Positions 33,013-44,016 are shown, counted from the first letter of the stretch. The stretch: 64,000 nt of DNA from Irpex lacteus (GCA_001986395.2 MQVO02000039.1:124001-188000), one strand, 5' to 3'. Notes: generated from the letters alone by a model not told the origin. Numbers and translations are program-made.

Positions 33013-33853
33013 CTTCGATTGTTGGTACGTCAGCCTTTGCGGGAAACCTAGCGGCCATTGTGAGGATGTCTGAGACGAGTTTGCTGTCTGAGGTTTCAAG
33101 TATGAGCTCCAAGAGAACGTCGCCGTTGAGACTGCAAAACAACTCGACGACGATTTACGCTGTTACATGTCACAGACGTGACATAGTGTGCGACGCGCAT
33201 GAATCTGTGTGCAGCACACTCGGTCAAGTCTACCACGTTGTTTAGTTAATGTTCTAAGGTATGCAAACATATTAGAAATACATTAAACAGCCATAAAAAC
33301 TTGTACATACGTTAGTGCTCACTACCATATACTATGTATGGGGCTGGGATGAGAGGCGCTGACCGTGACGGGCTCCGCTGGTGGTCGTAAGTAATACTTA
33401 AGTATCAATGATTCATCTGCCAAACCAGTTAGTATTGTGTTATACGCTTTGAAAGCAAGCACTTACTGGTGAGATGCACCTCTTGGCGAGCGACGACAAA
33501 CGACGAGAACTGTGCTTCCGTGTGCCAGTGTCGAAACATCAGCGGAAACGCACGTCTCTGCTTCGACTCCCACACTATGTCAGCTTCAAGAGTCTATCAA
33601 CCGGGCAACTCACCAGTACAGGTTTGCACGACTCCCGGAACCCAAATTCGACCGAACAAAGAGACCATTTCAGACTCGAAGTATTCTGAATACAATCGAT
33701 TACGAGCTCCTCTAATGTAATGTATTGTACTCGAATGTATTCGTACTCAATAAAAATCGTAATCATTGTACCACGTCACGCAGCGCTAATTAATCGGTAT
33801 GTAATTGTAATCATTGATTATAATGCATTATAATCGTATTTTTGCGGAGCATT

Positions 33854-34197
33854 ATCAGCGTGCCCCATGTAAATTTAAAGCCACTGATTTCGTCTGGGCC
33901 ACGCCCGATGCATATCTGCCATCAGACAGGCTCGCCTACGCTCGCTTCGCGCCGCCCATAGGCGGACGGGCGATATTCTGCGTATTGCTACCTCAAACCC
34001 TCTCATATCTACCATTTAACGTTCTCAGACAGTAGATCAGCAGTAAAATTAATCTTTCAAAGATTATTTTTTTGCTTTGGGCTGCAGGATGACTCGAACG
34101 GCGTATGTCTTGTGTTTATGAATGATAATTGCCTTAAAAGGCAGTCAAAGTGCGAAACTCCAAACCTTGAGACACAGCTCATTATACCGCGTTCAGT
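33854..34197. repeat. Repeat X, copy 2, right part
   Basis: Starts with the second copy of ATCAGCGT (33854-33861) and continues as the second part of the 8780-9249 copy, ending CCGCGTTCAGT. Together with 23653-23786 it restores one full repeat X. Confidence 0.9.
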
Positions 34198-34854
34198 CAC
34201 CCAAAAATTTGTTTAAATACTCAAGATAATACACAGATATATTTCATGTGTAAAATTTGAGTGCTACCTGAAGGTACAGCCACCACCAGTATCTCCTACG
34301 TCCGGCACATGACATGACCTCTTTCGAAAGTATCCGGGGTCCGTTTACAATCAAGCGCCCGCGCGTGCCCCAGATCGTTTTAAACATAGCTCTGTACACC
34401 TGAGCTCTGCGAGTTCCCTTCGTCTCATTTCGTCTCATTCCTAGCTTTTTGACTTCTAACGGCACTGCTCAGCCCCCCCCCCCCCCTCTACCACTTAATC
34501 TCCAACGATTTCACGACCTCTTCACCTCGGCCACAATCCTACCTACCGCCCTCCTCTATTCTGTCAAGAAGCACTCCTCCGTTATCCTTGCTATCATTCC
34601 CACCGAGTCGCTCACGGCTGATCCCTCATTCGCCGTGCCCATGCCTCAATCTTCACGCTCTCTTGATAGCTCTAGCGAAATCCTTGAAGCTTGAGTCAGC
34701 TTCGGCACCATCGCCAACATCCCGTCTCGTGCGGTCCCTGCAATCGATGAACCCGGAGCAGGCTCGCGAGGTCGAGGAACTATTGGCCAGATAGCTTGCT
34801 GCTCAGTGCTGACGGCGACGAGAGCGACGCTCTCAAAAGCCGAGCCTAGGAGCT
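34198..34854 (+). other. Region with a poly-C tract and weak open frame
   Basis: A run of about 14 C lies near 34471-34485 inside an open frame (34449-34694, no ATG start). The neighbouring frame ends QSMNPEQAREVEELLAR at 34794. It may be the 5' part of the gene that follows, but I found no convincing start or splice sites. Confidence 0.25.
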
Positions 34855-35455
34855 ATAATGACGATCGCGTCTGTCGCTGGACCGGTCATCAGCGAGATAA
34901 TTGATCATTTCAAGCACAAGTACGTACTAGACGAAATCCTCCGAGAAGAATTATAACGCTTATCTTCATGAAGCTAGGGCCCTACAACATGCTCGGGAGC
35001 TCTGGGAGCTGTCTGCTCGCCACGTGGATGATGCTAGTGGCGGCCGCGAAGTTGGTAAGTTAGTAGTATCGTGTCGCCCATAATGTCTTTGTTAGTTTCA
35101 AGGGGTCAGTCAATGCTTCCCTCGCCGTCAAAGAACACGATATTTGTTCCAGCAACAACAATCAGCCCCAGCAAAGAGAGCTCATAGACCTCATGGCCCG
35201 TGAATTCGCTGATCTCGCCGCTCGGGACGACAACGGAGGTCTGTTCGGAGGTGGAGGGTAAGTTTCGAAAATGGATTGAGTTTGTATGGTGGTACTGACG
35301 AGGTGATGTCTATACATACCGATGATCAGCAACAACAACAGCGTCGCGAGCTGCCCGAGCTCTCAGCCATCCTTCTCGATCAGATCGAAAAGTTCGTTCC
35401 GGGCTCAGTCCAGGACGTGTTGGTATGGGTGTGGAATACTCGTGGGGTCTTTTGA
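34855..35455 (+). CDS. Hypothetical protein, paralogue of the 18.7-kb fragment
   Basis: ATG 34855 reads MTIASVAGPVISEIIDHFKH. A GTACGT...AAG intron leads to ARALQHARELWELSARHVDD, then after another intron NNNQPQQRELIDLMAREFAD and LAARDDNGGLFGGG. A third intron (GTAAGTTT ... GATCAG) joins a Gln-rich exon that in one frame reads QQRRELPELSAILLDQIEKF. The last junction's phase is uncertain. Function not recognised; it looks helical and low in complexity. The related fragment at 18.74-19.06 kb shows the same exon order, which supports the intron positions. Confidence 0.4.
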
Positions 35456-35802
35456 ATGATTCTTTCACTTTCTCAAGAAGCGAGACTAGCACTGTGTCCT
35501 CTCACAATTCGCGTCCCTCTTCAAGCAATCGGCAAACTGCTTATATCGACTGCTTGATTAGGCAGTGGATCCTCCTAGGATCCTCGAACCCCTTCCTGCG
35601 TAACACTCGCCGTCATGCCCGTCGTCACCGGAGAGTATACAGTGATAGCTACGTATATTCCTCGATTGGATGCCGATGAATTCAAAGTTAGACATTAACG
35701 GGTGCACGTGGGTATATAATCTGCGGTAGTGGTAGTGGTGAGTACTTCTCGATCCTGAACATTTCAACCCTCTCTACCAGCTTTTCTAAAACTTGCAAGA
35801 TC
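35456..35802. other. Intergenic, promoter side of the hemerythrin gene
   Basis: Open frames here are short and overlap on both strands. The stretch ends just before ATG 35803 and should hold that gene's promoter and 5' UTR. No repeat was seen. Confidence 0.3.
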
Positions 35803-36807
35803 ATGTTCGCAACACGCACAGCCCTCCGCCTCCACGCCAGCCTCAGAGTCACCCCTACCCATCTTACGCGCACTGCACTCGGTCCCACGCCTACTCACCG
35901 ACTGGGAGCATTTCGTGGATTGGCCACACACTCAGGCTTCCTGGACGTGACGGAGGCGATCAAGCTAGACCACGATAACGTGCGGGATCTCTTTTCTCGG
36001 TACAAAGAGGCGACGGAGCTGAAGGAGAAGACGCTCATTGCGAACACGCTGATTCGGGAGATGAGCGTTCATGGGGATGCCGAGTAAGTCTGCAACGTGC
36101 TAGTGAAAGCGAGTTATTGTGAGTTGGGACTGACTGCGTCGGTGTTGGTAGAGAGGTGACGGTGTACAATGACTACGCCAACCTTGGCCTGGAGGATAGC
36201 GTCCAGCACAACAAAGGTACGTCCCCACCCTCAACCGTCTCCATATCAATCTGGCGTGGGTATGAGAGAGAGAGAGAGAGCTTACAGTACAACATGCATA
36301 CTAGATGAACACGCAGACATAAAAAAGAAAGTCTTCAAAGCCGAACACACCTCCGTATCCTCCGACGGGTACGACACCGTCCTCGCCGACGCCGTGACCG
36401 CCTTCTTGTCGCACGCTGCTGAGGAGGAGAGGGAGCAGTTGGTGGTGTTGAGGAAGAGGCTTGGTCCTGAGCAGAACGACGTATGTACCCTTCCACTCTG
36501 CCTCTAGTCGTCTTTTTAGTGGTGGTGTCCTGACGATGATGGGGAATGGGTGGACGGTGGTGGGATGAGTAGCAAATAGCCCGTGCGTTCATCAAAGCGC
36601 GAGGGTCGGTGCCTGTGCGTCCGCACCCGCTTGCGCCGCAGAGTGGTGGGATGGTGCAGAAGGCTATGGGGATGCATGGGAGGGTTCAGGATAAGGTGCG
36701 TGTGTCGAGAGGTAGTCTGTGCGGTTGCTGATAGTGAAATGTAGATTGTGGAGAGTGTGCAGGGGAGGGAGTATGTTGAGCTGAAGTTTATGCATCCGGA
36801 GGTATAG
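35803..36807 (+). CDS. Hemerythrin/HHE-domain protein, probably mitochondrial
   Basis: join(35803-36083, 36152-36216, 36305-36480, 36573-36695, 36745-36807) gives an intact 235-residue protein. The first 45 residues are Arg/Thr/Leu-rich and almost free of acidic residues (MFATRTALRLHASLRVTPTH), typical of a mitochondrial presequence. The HHE region follows: VTEAIKLDHDNVRDLFSRYK, IREMSVHGDAEEVTVYNDYA, QHNKDEHADIKKKVF and AFLSHAAEEEREQLVVL, with His/Glu residues placed to hold a di-iron centre. The family binds O2, NO or iron. The C-terminus (ARGSVPVRPHPLAPQSGGMV) is the conserved tail of fungal members. The third intron contains a GAGAGA microsatellite-like run. It is convergent with the small membrane-protein gene at 36991. 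Confidence 0.85.
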
Positions 36808-36990
36808 TGGATAAGCTGGAATGAGGAGTAGTGTGTGTATGATAATCAACAATTAATGTAATTCTCCAATACTGCACTCGAATCCTTGATCTTCCATCGA
36901 ACGCAAACAACTGTTTATGAACTTGAATTCGGTAGTCGCGACTGAACGCGTAGCTCCTAACAACTCCCTAAACACAATCACATGACCGCG

Positions 36991-37191
36991 TCACTTCCGA
37001 GAATAGAAAGGGTATTTCTTGTCCCTGAGTTGAGTATAGAATGTGCGTAGGAAGGATAAGGTCAGGCCCAATGAAACAGTGATGAGAATATAGTACAGCA
37101 AATCAGAAAAGGCCAAGCCCTCCCAGGTCTCGTGTGCACCGTGTTGAGCGCCGTGTGGTTGTCCGCTGAGGATTTTTGAGGTGTCCTCCAT
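36991..37191 (-). CDS. Small single-pass membrane protein, copy 2 (probably the complete one)
   Basis: 66-codon frame from ATG 37191, MEDTSKILSGQPHGAQHGAH, with one hydrophobic segment (LLYYILITVSLGLTLSFLRT) and a tyrosine/basic tail ending PFYSRK. Because the duplicated block's edge (37013) falls just before the stop, this copy's own C-terminus continues beyond the block, whereas the 7.8-kb copy is cut there. Function not recognised. A longer overlapping minus frame (37103-37297) is probably a shadow. Confidence 0.5.
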   Translation of the reverse strand: MEDTSKILSGQPHGAQHGAHETWEGLAFSDLLYYILITVSLGLTLSFLRTFYTQLRDKKYPFYSRK

Positions 37192-37344
37192 GTTCAAGTT
37201 GTGCTATGCAGCGGTGTAGGAGAGAAAGATGACCTCGCGTCGTGACGGCGCAGGCCATATAACTAGCGGAGTTTGTAAAGCCATGATAGACGTTCATATC
37301 CGGTTTTTGGAGCTACTGCCGATTTCAAAACGACAGGCCCGTAC
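37013..37344. repeat. 332-bp duplicated block, copy 2
   Basis: Same orientation and length as 7778-8109, nearly identical, with abrupt edges. The right edge is the motif TTTCAAAACGACAGGCCCGT plus AC, which is also related to the inverted repeats around 44.0 and 44.8 kb. Confidence 0.9.
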
Positions 37345-38110
37345 TGTAATTCCTCCGAATCGACTCGACTTACAGCTTGCCAGTGCAGTTCGACCCTCAC
37401 CGCCCCAACGCATAGGCACACCCTCCAACATCCTCACAATTCTACGTAATATAAAGGGCAACTTTTGTCCATTACCGCTGAATGAAGACGACGCTGGGAG
37501 AAGACCCGTTAGTAGCCTGAGCGTCATCGTTCATGAACTCGGCGTAAGTCAAGCCTACCGCCTTCATCGAGGCTCTCATTATGCATCGGGTGACATGTCA
37601 GGTAGGGGCCCTTACGTGCCCTTACGGGCTCTGAGGACATATGCTTCCCGGAACTGTCAGGTGGCCGGCTTCGAGTGCTTTTGCAGCCCCATCGCGGCCG
37701 GTACTCCCGTCCATCCAGGACGTATCGTTCCCGCTCCTCAGTAATGGCTTCTCCCCTTGGTCTAAGAGAACTCCCAGTATTCGAAGCTCGACTGTTGTGT
37801 GAGATGGAACGGGTGGACGAGTATTATCGGTTATATGGGGGGAGTAGAGGTACGCCGTCTTCGAGTCTACATGTCTTCGTTTTCACTCACAATATCCACT
37901 TCTCCTTCGTTCAGTTACCCCCCCCCCCCGTTCGCGGACCACTTCAATCAGTATCACTATATCTCACCCTCTATACGACGAGCCGTTGCGCCCGCGGCCA
38001 TGGTTTCACCCCCGTCCGTCTTTTGTACGTCGTTCGGGGTATCTATTAACAGAAGGCTTCTTGCACGCGTGTGTCGGACGTTAAGACGCGGTGCAGGTAA
38101 GGATTCGTAA
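37345..38110 (+). CDS. Possible small gene, function unknown
   Basis: ATG 37744 opens MASPLGLRELPVFEARLLCE and MERVDEYYRLYGGS. A GTACGC...TTCAG intron (about 37851-37915) could join a poly-C-containing second exon (near 37918-37930) ending by 38110. No domain is recognised. The homopolymer run makes the frame unreliable. The part before 37744 has only a plus-strand frame that overlaps the duplicated block and is probably chance. Confidence 0.25.
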
Positions 38111-41040
38111 GGCGTAGATAGAGCGCGGTCACGAGTAATACATATTCGTCCATTCTTCTCAAAGCTCCATGGAACACCCTAGAGTAGGAGAGCCCAGAGT
38201 CGTGGTAAGTTTTCCAGAGGGAACACGAAACGAAGCAAGGACTCACCTCGAACGTGGCATGCTTCGTCATTACACCAGCCCGAGTGTGCCCGCACTTTCC
38301 CACTCAACCTCCAGGGATATTGGCAGTGAGTCATTCACAGAGGCCGTCGTCATCTTCGAGATTCCTGTCGTGTTTCCGAGTCGGGGGCGTACGGAGAGTT
38401 AGGAAGGCGATGGAGAGCGGCATGGTCATTGGACACGCTCGCTGGTACCCAGTGCAAGTAACTAGAGCTTGCGGCGCTTGGACTATCCGCTTGGGATTCG
38501 TATTATGCCCGTAATTTCAGATTGAAGCGGATCGTTGAAGTTGTACCTGACGCGACGGGCGTGAGCACATGACTTGCGACGTAGATTCTGACTTACAAGA
38601 GTCAAAGTCGATGACACGGTGGCGAGATCAGTGGACGGGCAAGGGGTGGTGCATCATATGCAACTGAAAAGAACAAATAATAAGCGTTAGGTAGGGAACA
38701 TCCGAAGTAAGACTCACCTCTACTGCCACTTCCCCATACGACGAGCCTTTCTTACCCATATCCTATCTTCCTCCTTCGAGATTGTAGCCTTGCCTGAGGT
38801 GACAGGAAGGGGCACGTCGTGGGGCGGAGGTGCGGTAGCAGCGCTTGTGGACTGGACCTCGGGTATGCGGCGCAGAGTTGCTCATCTGTAGGCGTCCGAG
38901 ACGGCGTTGACGACGGAGGAGAGTGTGAACGGAGTGTATCAGAGCGAGGGAAGGGAAAAGATTGTGAGCGAGGGAGATGTCATGGAGGAAAGGGACAAAT
39001 CCGCGTTCGGTGACGACGATGCCGTGGCTGCCCTCGCGCGGTGGCGTTTCCTGTAATAGGGAGGGTTTGAGGGCGGTTGCGAAGTAAGACGGAGGGAGGG
39101 AGTCGATGGGCCAGTAAGGCGGCGAGCACGAACAGCGCGGAGTAAGCTATGCGAACGTGAAAGAACCGAGGGCCCAGCATCCATGCAACCTACCTCCTTA
39201 CCGCTCCGCCTTCTACTCTCCGTAAGTCAGGTACGTGTTCGGTCCCGACTGATTCTCGCCGTCGGCCGTTGTAGAAGCTTGACGTCAACGGAAGTTACGA
39301 CGACCTCGATTCACACGGTACTACGTCACCGATACAGTTGTTGATTAAATTCATTCATGGGGTCCATCCGCGATCATTCGTACCTTGCCATCACAGGACG
39401 AGCACAACTGGAGCAGTTTCAAAGGTGAGTTTCGTGACAAGTAGCTTGGATGAGTACTCATCGGGCTGGCCAAGCCTACGGTTGGCCCCTGGGCGCAGGT
39501 CAAGTTTGCCTCGGAGACGCTGGATTTGAGCGGTGTCAGGGGTGCGGATGGCACTCCGTTACTTTGATTCGTGACCGCTACGCACCGTCTGGTAGTTCTA
39601 CCACCGTCGACTCGGCGACTCAGACATCGAGACGCAGGAACGGCTTCGCTGTTTTTTAACCTTGGTAAGTGGAACATGAACATGACCTCCTCGATGCGCT
39701 ACTGTCTGACTATATTGGTTTCCAAGCCTGTCATATACAGATTGTAATCGAGTTTAGTAAGGACCCTGCTGATGTTGTTGTAAACATGCAGACCCGCCGT
39801 ACGCGTGTATGTCCACTGTGACCGTGAAATGGAGCTCTGAGGGATCCAGAATATAGTCAATTGAGGGTGGCCGTACCAAGGTTACCTACAGTCTGCCATC
39901 CTGATAGTAACAAGGCGCGACAGAGAGCAGAGCGCAATACAGTATCTGTAAGAGATTGAATATACATAACCGCTGTACTAGTGCAACTCGTACTCGTTCC
40001 GACCGCACACTTACATATAGCCTGTACAAATCGGACAATTGCCTATTCAGGTAATATACAGTTATCAGCTCCGCCAATGACATAAAGCATAGCTCTTGAG
40101 TAGCTATCAGTGATCAATGAAAACCAATAATTCATAGTACTGTACCCACATAGTTACGCGTACGCTGAGCAAGGCTGTTTAATATACCGTAGACGTATAC
40201 TTAGTATTAAGTATGCAGATTCGAAGCTGAAAACTTGAGGCTACTCATGCCCCGCTCCATCGAACACGATTGAATCCGAACGCTAGATATACAAAAGCCC
40301 TAGATACACGCGTGAGACTGTTCAGACCAGCTTCACTCTACATGTAGTCGACTTAGCGTATGTGAGCCTGAGGACAGTCTGTCACATCGCTGACTTGTCT
40401 TGTTACATCACAGTCACACAAGGACCCCGGCAGGTGACGGCCGACCAACCTCATAGGCAAACTTGACCTGCGCCCAGGGGCCAACCGTACAAGCCATTGC
40501 CAGAAGACACTGTCATCAAACCATAGTTCATATACACTATAGGAAGATGTACGTCGTATACGGAACCCCGAGATTCACTAACTTGAAGGTCGTCGTCACA
40601 ATACATGTACACACCAGCGTGATGACCGTGACGGTATGACCTGAGTAAACGCTCTATCGCCCGGTTTGGGTATCACAAGCTTGGTGGTGTTTGGATGTTA
40701 TACAATCTTTATTGCCTTTTTGCGTTCTACGATATTTAGTGTGGACTACGAGCTAACGTATGTTTAGGCGCGATCGTTACAATACCGGAGCGAGAGAATT
40801 CAGTGCGTGCGAACCAATGGATGATGACGATGAACGATGGGCAATGATGATAATGGATATGATGTGTAAGAAGACGGGGCATAGGTAGGGCATAGTGGTT
40901 GGTGGATGGGTAGTGCATACGAGTTGGTTGTAGTCTGAGGTGACACATGAAGACGGAGAAAGAGAAAAAAGAGACAAATAGGTTGAATATAATCACCACA
41001 GACAGCAGCAGAAACAAGAACACGAACACGAACGCGCGTC
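38111..41040. other. Gene-poor stretch
   Basis: Only short frames without motifs. A possible two-exon peptide near 39358 (MGSIRDHSYLAITGRAQLEQ) ends quickly. 39.7-40.7 kb is AT-richer and has nothing recognisable. No transposon ends or tRNA genes were found. Confidence 0.3.
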
Positions 41041-41066
41041 CCGTACACACAGAACAACCGGGCGTT

Positions 41067-41430
41067 CTCTACAGTGGGACAAGTGTACCAGCTGAGGAGC
41101 GTTCGCGCCCATCGTGCATTTCAACGTCCTCTACAGTGGCACAAGTACCAGGCTGCTGAGCAAACGCCTACTACGCACCCACCAGCACCCAGACGTTCTC
41201 TACACTGGCACAAGTACCAGACTGCGGAGCAAACGCCCAGTACAAGCAGTGTTCCGCGTTCTCCACAGCGGCACGAGAGTACCAGCTGCAAAGCGTAACG
41301 CGTTCGCGCCGCCTCGTACTAGCACTCAGACGTCCTCTACAGTGGCACAAGTACCAGCTGCTGAGCAAACGTCTCGTGCCAGCGAGTACGAATAGCGTTC
41401 GGAGCGACTTCTACAGTGGCAACAACACGC
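41067..41430. repeat. Degenerate minisatellite, six units of about 63-74 bp
   Basis: Units start near 41067, 41130, 41198, 41261, 41335 and 41408, each close to CTCTACAGTGGCACAAGTAC followed by CAGCTGCTGAGCAAACG in most. The array overlaps the 3' end of the Clp1-like gene on the minus strand. Confidence 0.75.
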
Positions 41431-42269
41431 GATGTTCAACAACGCCCACATGACGTCGTCCTGCACGTCCAACGCGCACACGCTCCTGTACACGCCGTGC
41501 GCATGGCGCAGCAGCGCGAGTATCCGAGCCGTCGACAGCGTCAACGCGAGGTCCTTGGCGTAGTGGGATGTGGCCGACGACGATCCCCCCGCGGAGAGCC
41601 GCCTGTGCTGGGAGGGAGGGGAGAAGGGTGGGGAGGAAGGCGGGGCGGTCTTTGGTGTAGAGGTATTGGTGGATGTGGCCGTACGATGATGAATGCGGGA
41701 GGGCGATGGGGACGACGGGGAGTTGGATGGGGCCGTCGGGCTGTGACGGAGGTGAAGGAGAAGTGGAGGGGAGGGAGGGCATATTGGCGCAGTGGGCGGA
41801 GAGGACGAGGTTGTGTGTGGGGACGAGCAACACGGTGCGCCGCTGCTGTGAGCCTGCGCACTCTGCTTTGCCGTAGACGGCAAGCAGGTGTGTGGGCATC
41901 TGCGCAGACAGGTCGTGTGCGAGGACCGTGAGCTCCCGGGGAAGCCCGTTGGTCGACGAGAAGCGCGGGGCGCGGATCCCCGAGCAGACTTTCATCATAC
42001 TATGAGTGCGAGAGTACGACAAGCCATGGGCGCTTGAAAGTTAGAGATGAAATGACGGGAGATCGCGATGAGATACGCACCGAGGATCCAACGTGTCCAA
42101 CGCCTGACGAACATACTGTACCGGAACGTCGATCACACGCCGCAACAGACGGCTGCCTGATAAGCTTGGTCTGCGGGCGCGCTAGGCGCTTGGGGAACTG
42201 GACAGTGACCTTCCTGCTCTGGCTATCCTGGATCGACGAGACCTCGGGCAGGGCGAAGCACGTCGACAT
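41326..42269 (-). CDS. Clp1-like protein (sexual development), with apparent frame breaks
   Basis: Resembles the clampless1 (Clp1) family of mushroom fungi, needed for clamp-cell formation and dikaryon development in Coprinopsis. From ATG 42269 (MSTCFALPEVSSIQDSQSRK) the frame reads KVTVQFPKRL. The expected RRVIDVPVQYVRQALDTLDP lies one frame over, then MPTHLLAVYGKAECAGSQQR, RTVLLVPTHNLVLSAHCANM, LPVVPIALPHSSSYGHIHQY and LYTKDRPAFLP. After a GGGGGG run near 41590 the homology moves to the next frame (YAKDLALTLSTARILALLRH; GVYRSVCALDVQDDVMWALL). The two shifts may be introns, sequence errors or pseudogene mutations. The C-terminus runs into the minisatellite. The family call rests on remembered motif similarity. 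Confidence 0.5.
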
Positions 42270-44016
42270 GGGCGATTCTGGAGGTGACGGCAGGGCATAG
42301 GTAGTTTGGTGGTTGTGGTGGCCGCGGGCAGCCTTGTGTCGAAGAGAGCCGGCTATGATGCATGATGGATGGAGGCACTGCGAGACCGCTGATGACACGG
42401 TTGCGGCGACGAAGGGAGGAGGGTGCTGGTGCCGGATACGACGCGGTTCATCTTGCGAGAGGGGACCTTGGGCTTGAGCCCGAGGTTCTCTGCCCTGCAC
42501 TTGAGCGACATCGAGGAGTGGTGGTGGTGGTTGTCGTGTGTCAGGGAGGGATATGGGATGGTGGAAGTGGGAAGTGGGAAGTGGGAGGGTCGAGGTGGTG
42601 AACTGAGAGAGAGTTCTGGGGAGCCATGGTCGAGGAGGGCGAGGGATTATATGCGTGTCACGATTGCTTTCGCACTTTATTTGGAAGGAGGGATCCAGAG
42701 GCTTTAGGCCCAACATGTTTGACACGGAAGGACGGCTTATTATCGCCGCGACCGCGCGACCTGTCAGATCTATCAGAGGTCGTAAATCACGCAAGAGCGA
42801 ATCGGAATCCTTCCATGCATCACTAGCTCACTGCGTAACCAGTGTCATCTTTCCTCTGGAAAGATGTGATCAAGAAAAGCTGACGAATAAATCACGTTTT
42901 CGGCGGCTTTTCACACAGAAAGATGTGTTCTTTTTCCTCGGTTTTTTCCCAACATCTTTCTCAAACTGTATTGAATTCCGACCTTTGTATCTACCTTTAT
43001 CTTGACTTTTTACTGTGGAAAAGGTAACTACAAAGTAAGTATTTTTTCTGGCATATGTTTCGACATTTCTCATGTTTTTCCTTCGAAAATATGACACTGG
43101 TTACGCAGTGATGTCTCCTTCAATGAGGTTGTTCGACTCGAGCATTTTTGTATTACTAGTGCGTTGCACTTAGATTATTGCATGACATCCCATGTTCGAC
43201 GTTCAACGTTCAGTTTTCGATGCGAAGAGGTCGAGAAAACTCGAGTGGAGATGATCCCAGCAGTTTGGGATTACGAAAGCATTTAAAAACCCGAAGGATT
43301 CCCGATGCTTCGATAGGCGCGGCCCTTGTTTGATCATGAAGCAGGAACATCAAAATCGACACCGCTGACGGGCTGAGCGAGGCTGAGCGCCCTGACGCCG
43401 CTCAGTTAGGACTGGCCCGTCAAAGTCCTCGCCGCGTTTGCCTCTGTCCTCGACGAGCTCGAACGTAAACACAGTGGTAAGACGTTAAAAGAGCACCCGA
43501 ACCAGAAGTCACTACTGAACTATTGGCAGGCGTTCGTCCGGTTCACTTCTTGGATTCGGCAAGCAAAGCGATCCAAGGCGCCCAAGCGACTCTCCGCCGT
43601 CGTTTGCCTCTTCAACGACCCTACACGCCCAGCCGAAAAAGTTATCAGGCGGATAAAAGCGCGAGTGATAGCGCGGTGATAGTCGAGGGTTATACTGTGA
43701 ATATGTGTCAGATAATCGGCGTATAAATTAATCTGTTATCCTACGGATATCACCACAACGATATCTTGGCGGTATCAAGCGCACATAACCGTGAATTATA
43801 AAGGAAATATACTGCGGTGATCCGGAGTATAACGACGAGATAAATTTTGTGGATATCCTGTTGATATCCCGAGTACGATATCCGTCAGATATACGCGGCT
43901 CAGATGTCCGGGGAATATCCTAAGGATATGGTGCGTATATCGTCGGCGGCACCTAAGGCTGATCGCACAAGTTCACCCAAGTCCACAAACGCCTAAGTAC
44001 CTTCAAGTTAGGCGCG
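42270..44016. other. Intergenic, includes a GATATC-rich block
   Basis: 42.3-42.8 kb is low-complexity and upstream of the Clp1-like gene. 42.8-43.1 kb is AT-rich. 43.65-43.96 kb is dense in GATATC/GGATATCC and TATAC motifs; a similar block lies at 45.64-45.89 kb. No gene is supported. Confidence 0.4.

Larger units (their letters stand above)
27120..33131 (-). pseudogene. Upstream coding region of the hAT element, disrupted by copia
   Basis: An exon beginning after a TTTTGCAG acceptor at 33131 reads NGDVLLELILETSDSKLVSD, then MAARFPAKADVPTIED, where the copia element is inserted (33012/27758). Across the insertion the frame resumes as QRKLLTQQLENLRLLVANLP, then WFTVDRAWLRAFQGRSDEQQ to KLFKLNEVIGLV (27397). 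A further exon around 27120-27375 follows. It is either a long N-terminal extension of the hAT transposase or a second gene of the element; the family is not recognised. The insertion lies in an exon and adds about 5.3 kb, so the product of this copy must be disrupted. Confidence 0.6.
23787..33853 (-). mobile_element. hAT DNA transposon, about 10 kb, with nested copia
   Basis: Terminal inverted repeats AATGCTCTGCAA (left) and TTGCGGAGCATT (right) are flanked by an exact 8-bp duplication, ATCAGCGT, at 23779-23786 and 33854-33861. The empty site exists in this window as the uninterrupted repeat X at 8780-9249 (CAAAATCAGCGTGCCCC), which confirms the ends. AT-rich subterminal zones lie at 23790-23940 and 33690-33850. 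The transposase lies on the minus strand. Removing the 5.3-kb copia insertion and one copy of its target duplication leaves about 4.8 kb of hAT. Confidence 0.95.

Noticed and set aside
34471..34485. Poly-C tract as a regulatory or recombination signal
   Set aside because: Isolated homopolymers of C or G also occur at about 37.92 and 48.60 kb with no common context; more likely slippage-prone sequence.
37229..37744. 171-codon plus-strand open frame across the 332-bp block edge
   Set aside because: It begins inside the duplicated block antisense to the small membrane protein and runs into unrelated DNA; no motif, and the frame is not shared with the copy at 8.0 kb.
42000..42794. 264-codon minus frame upstream of and overlapping the Clp1-like gene
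   Set aside because: Only the segment after MSTCFALPE matches Clp1-type text; the N-terminal Pro/His/Ser-rich part looks like read-through of intergenic DNA.
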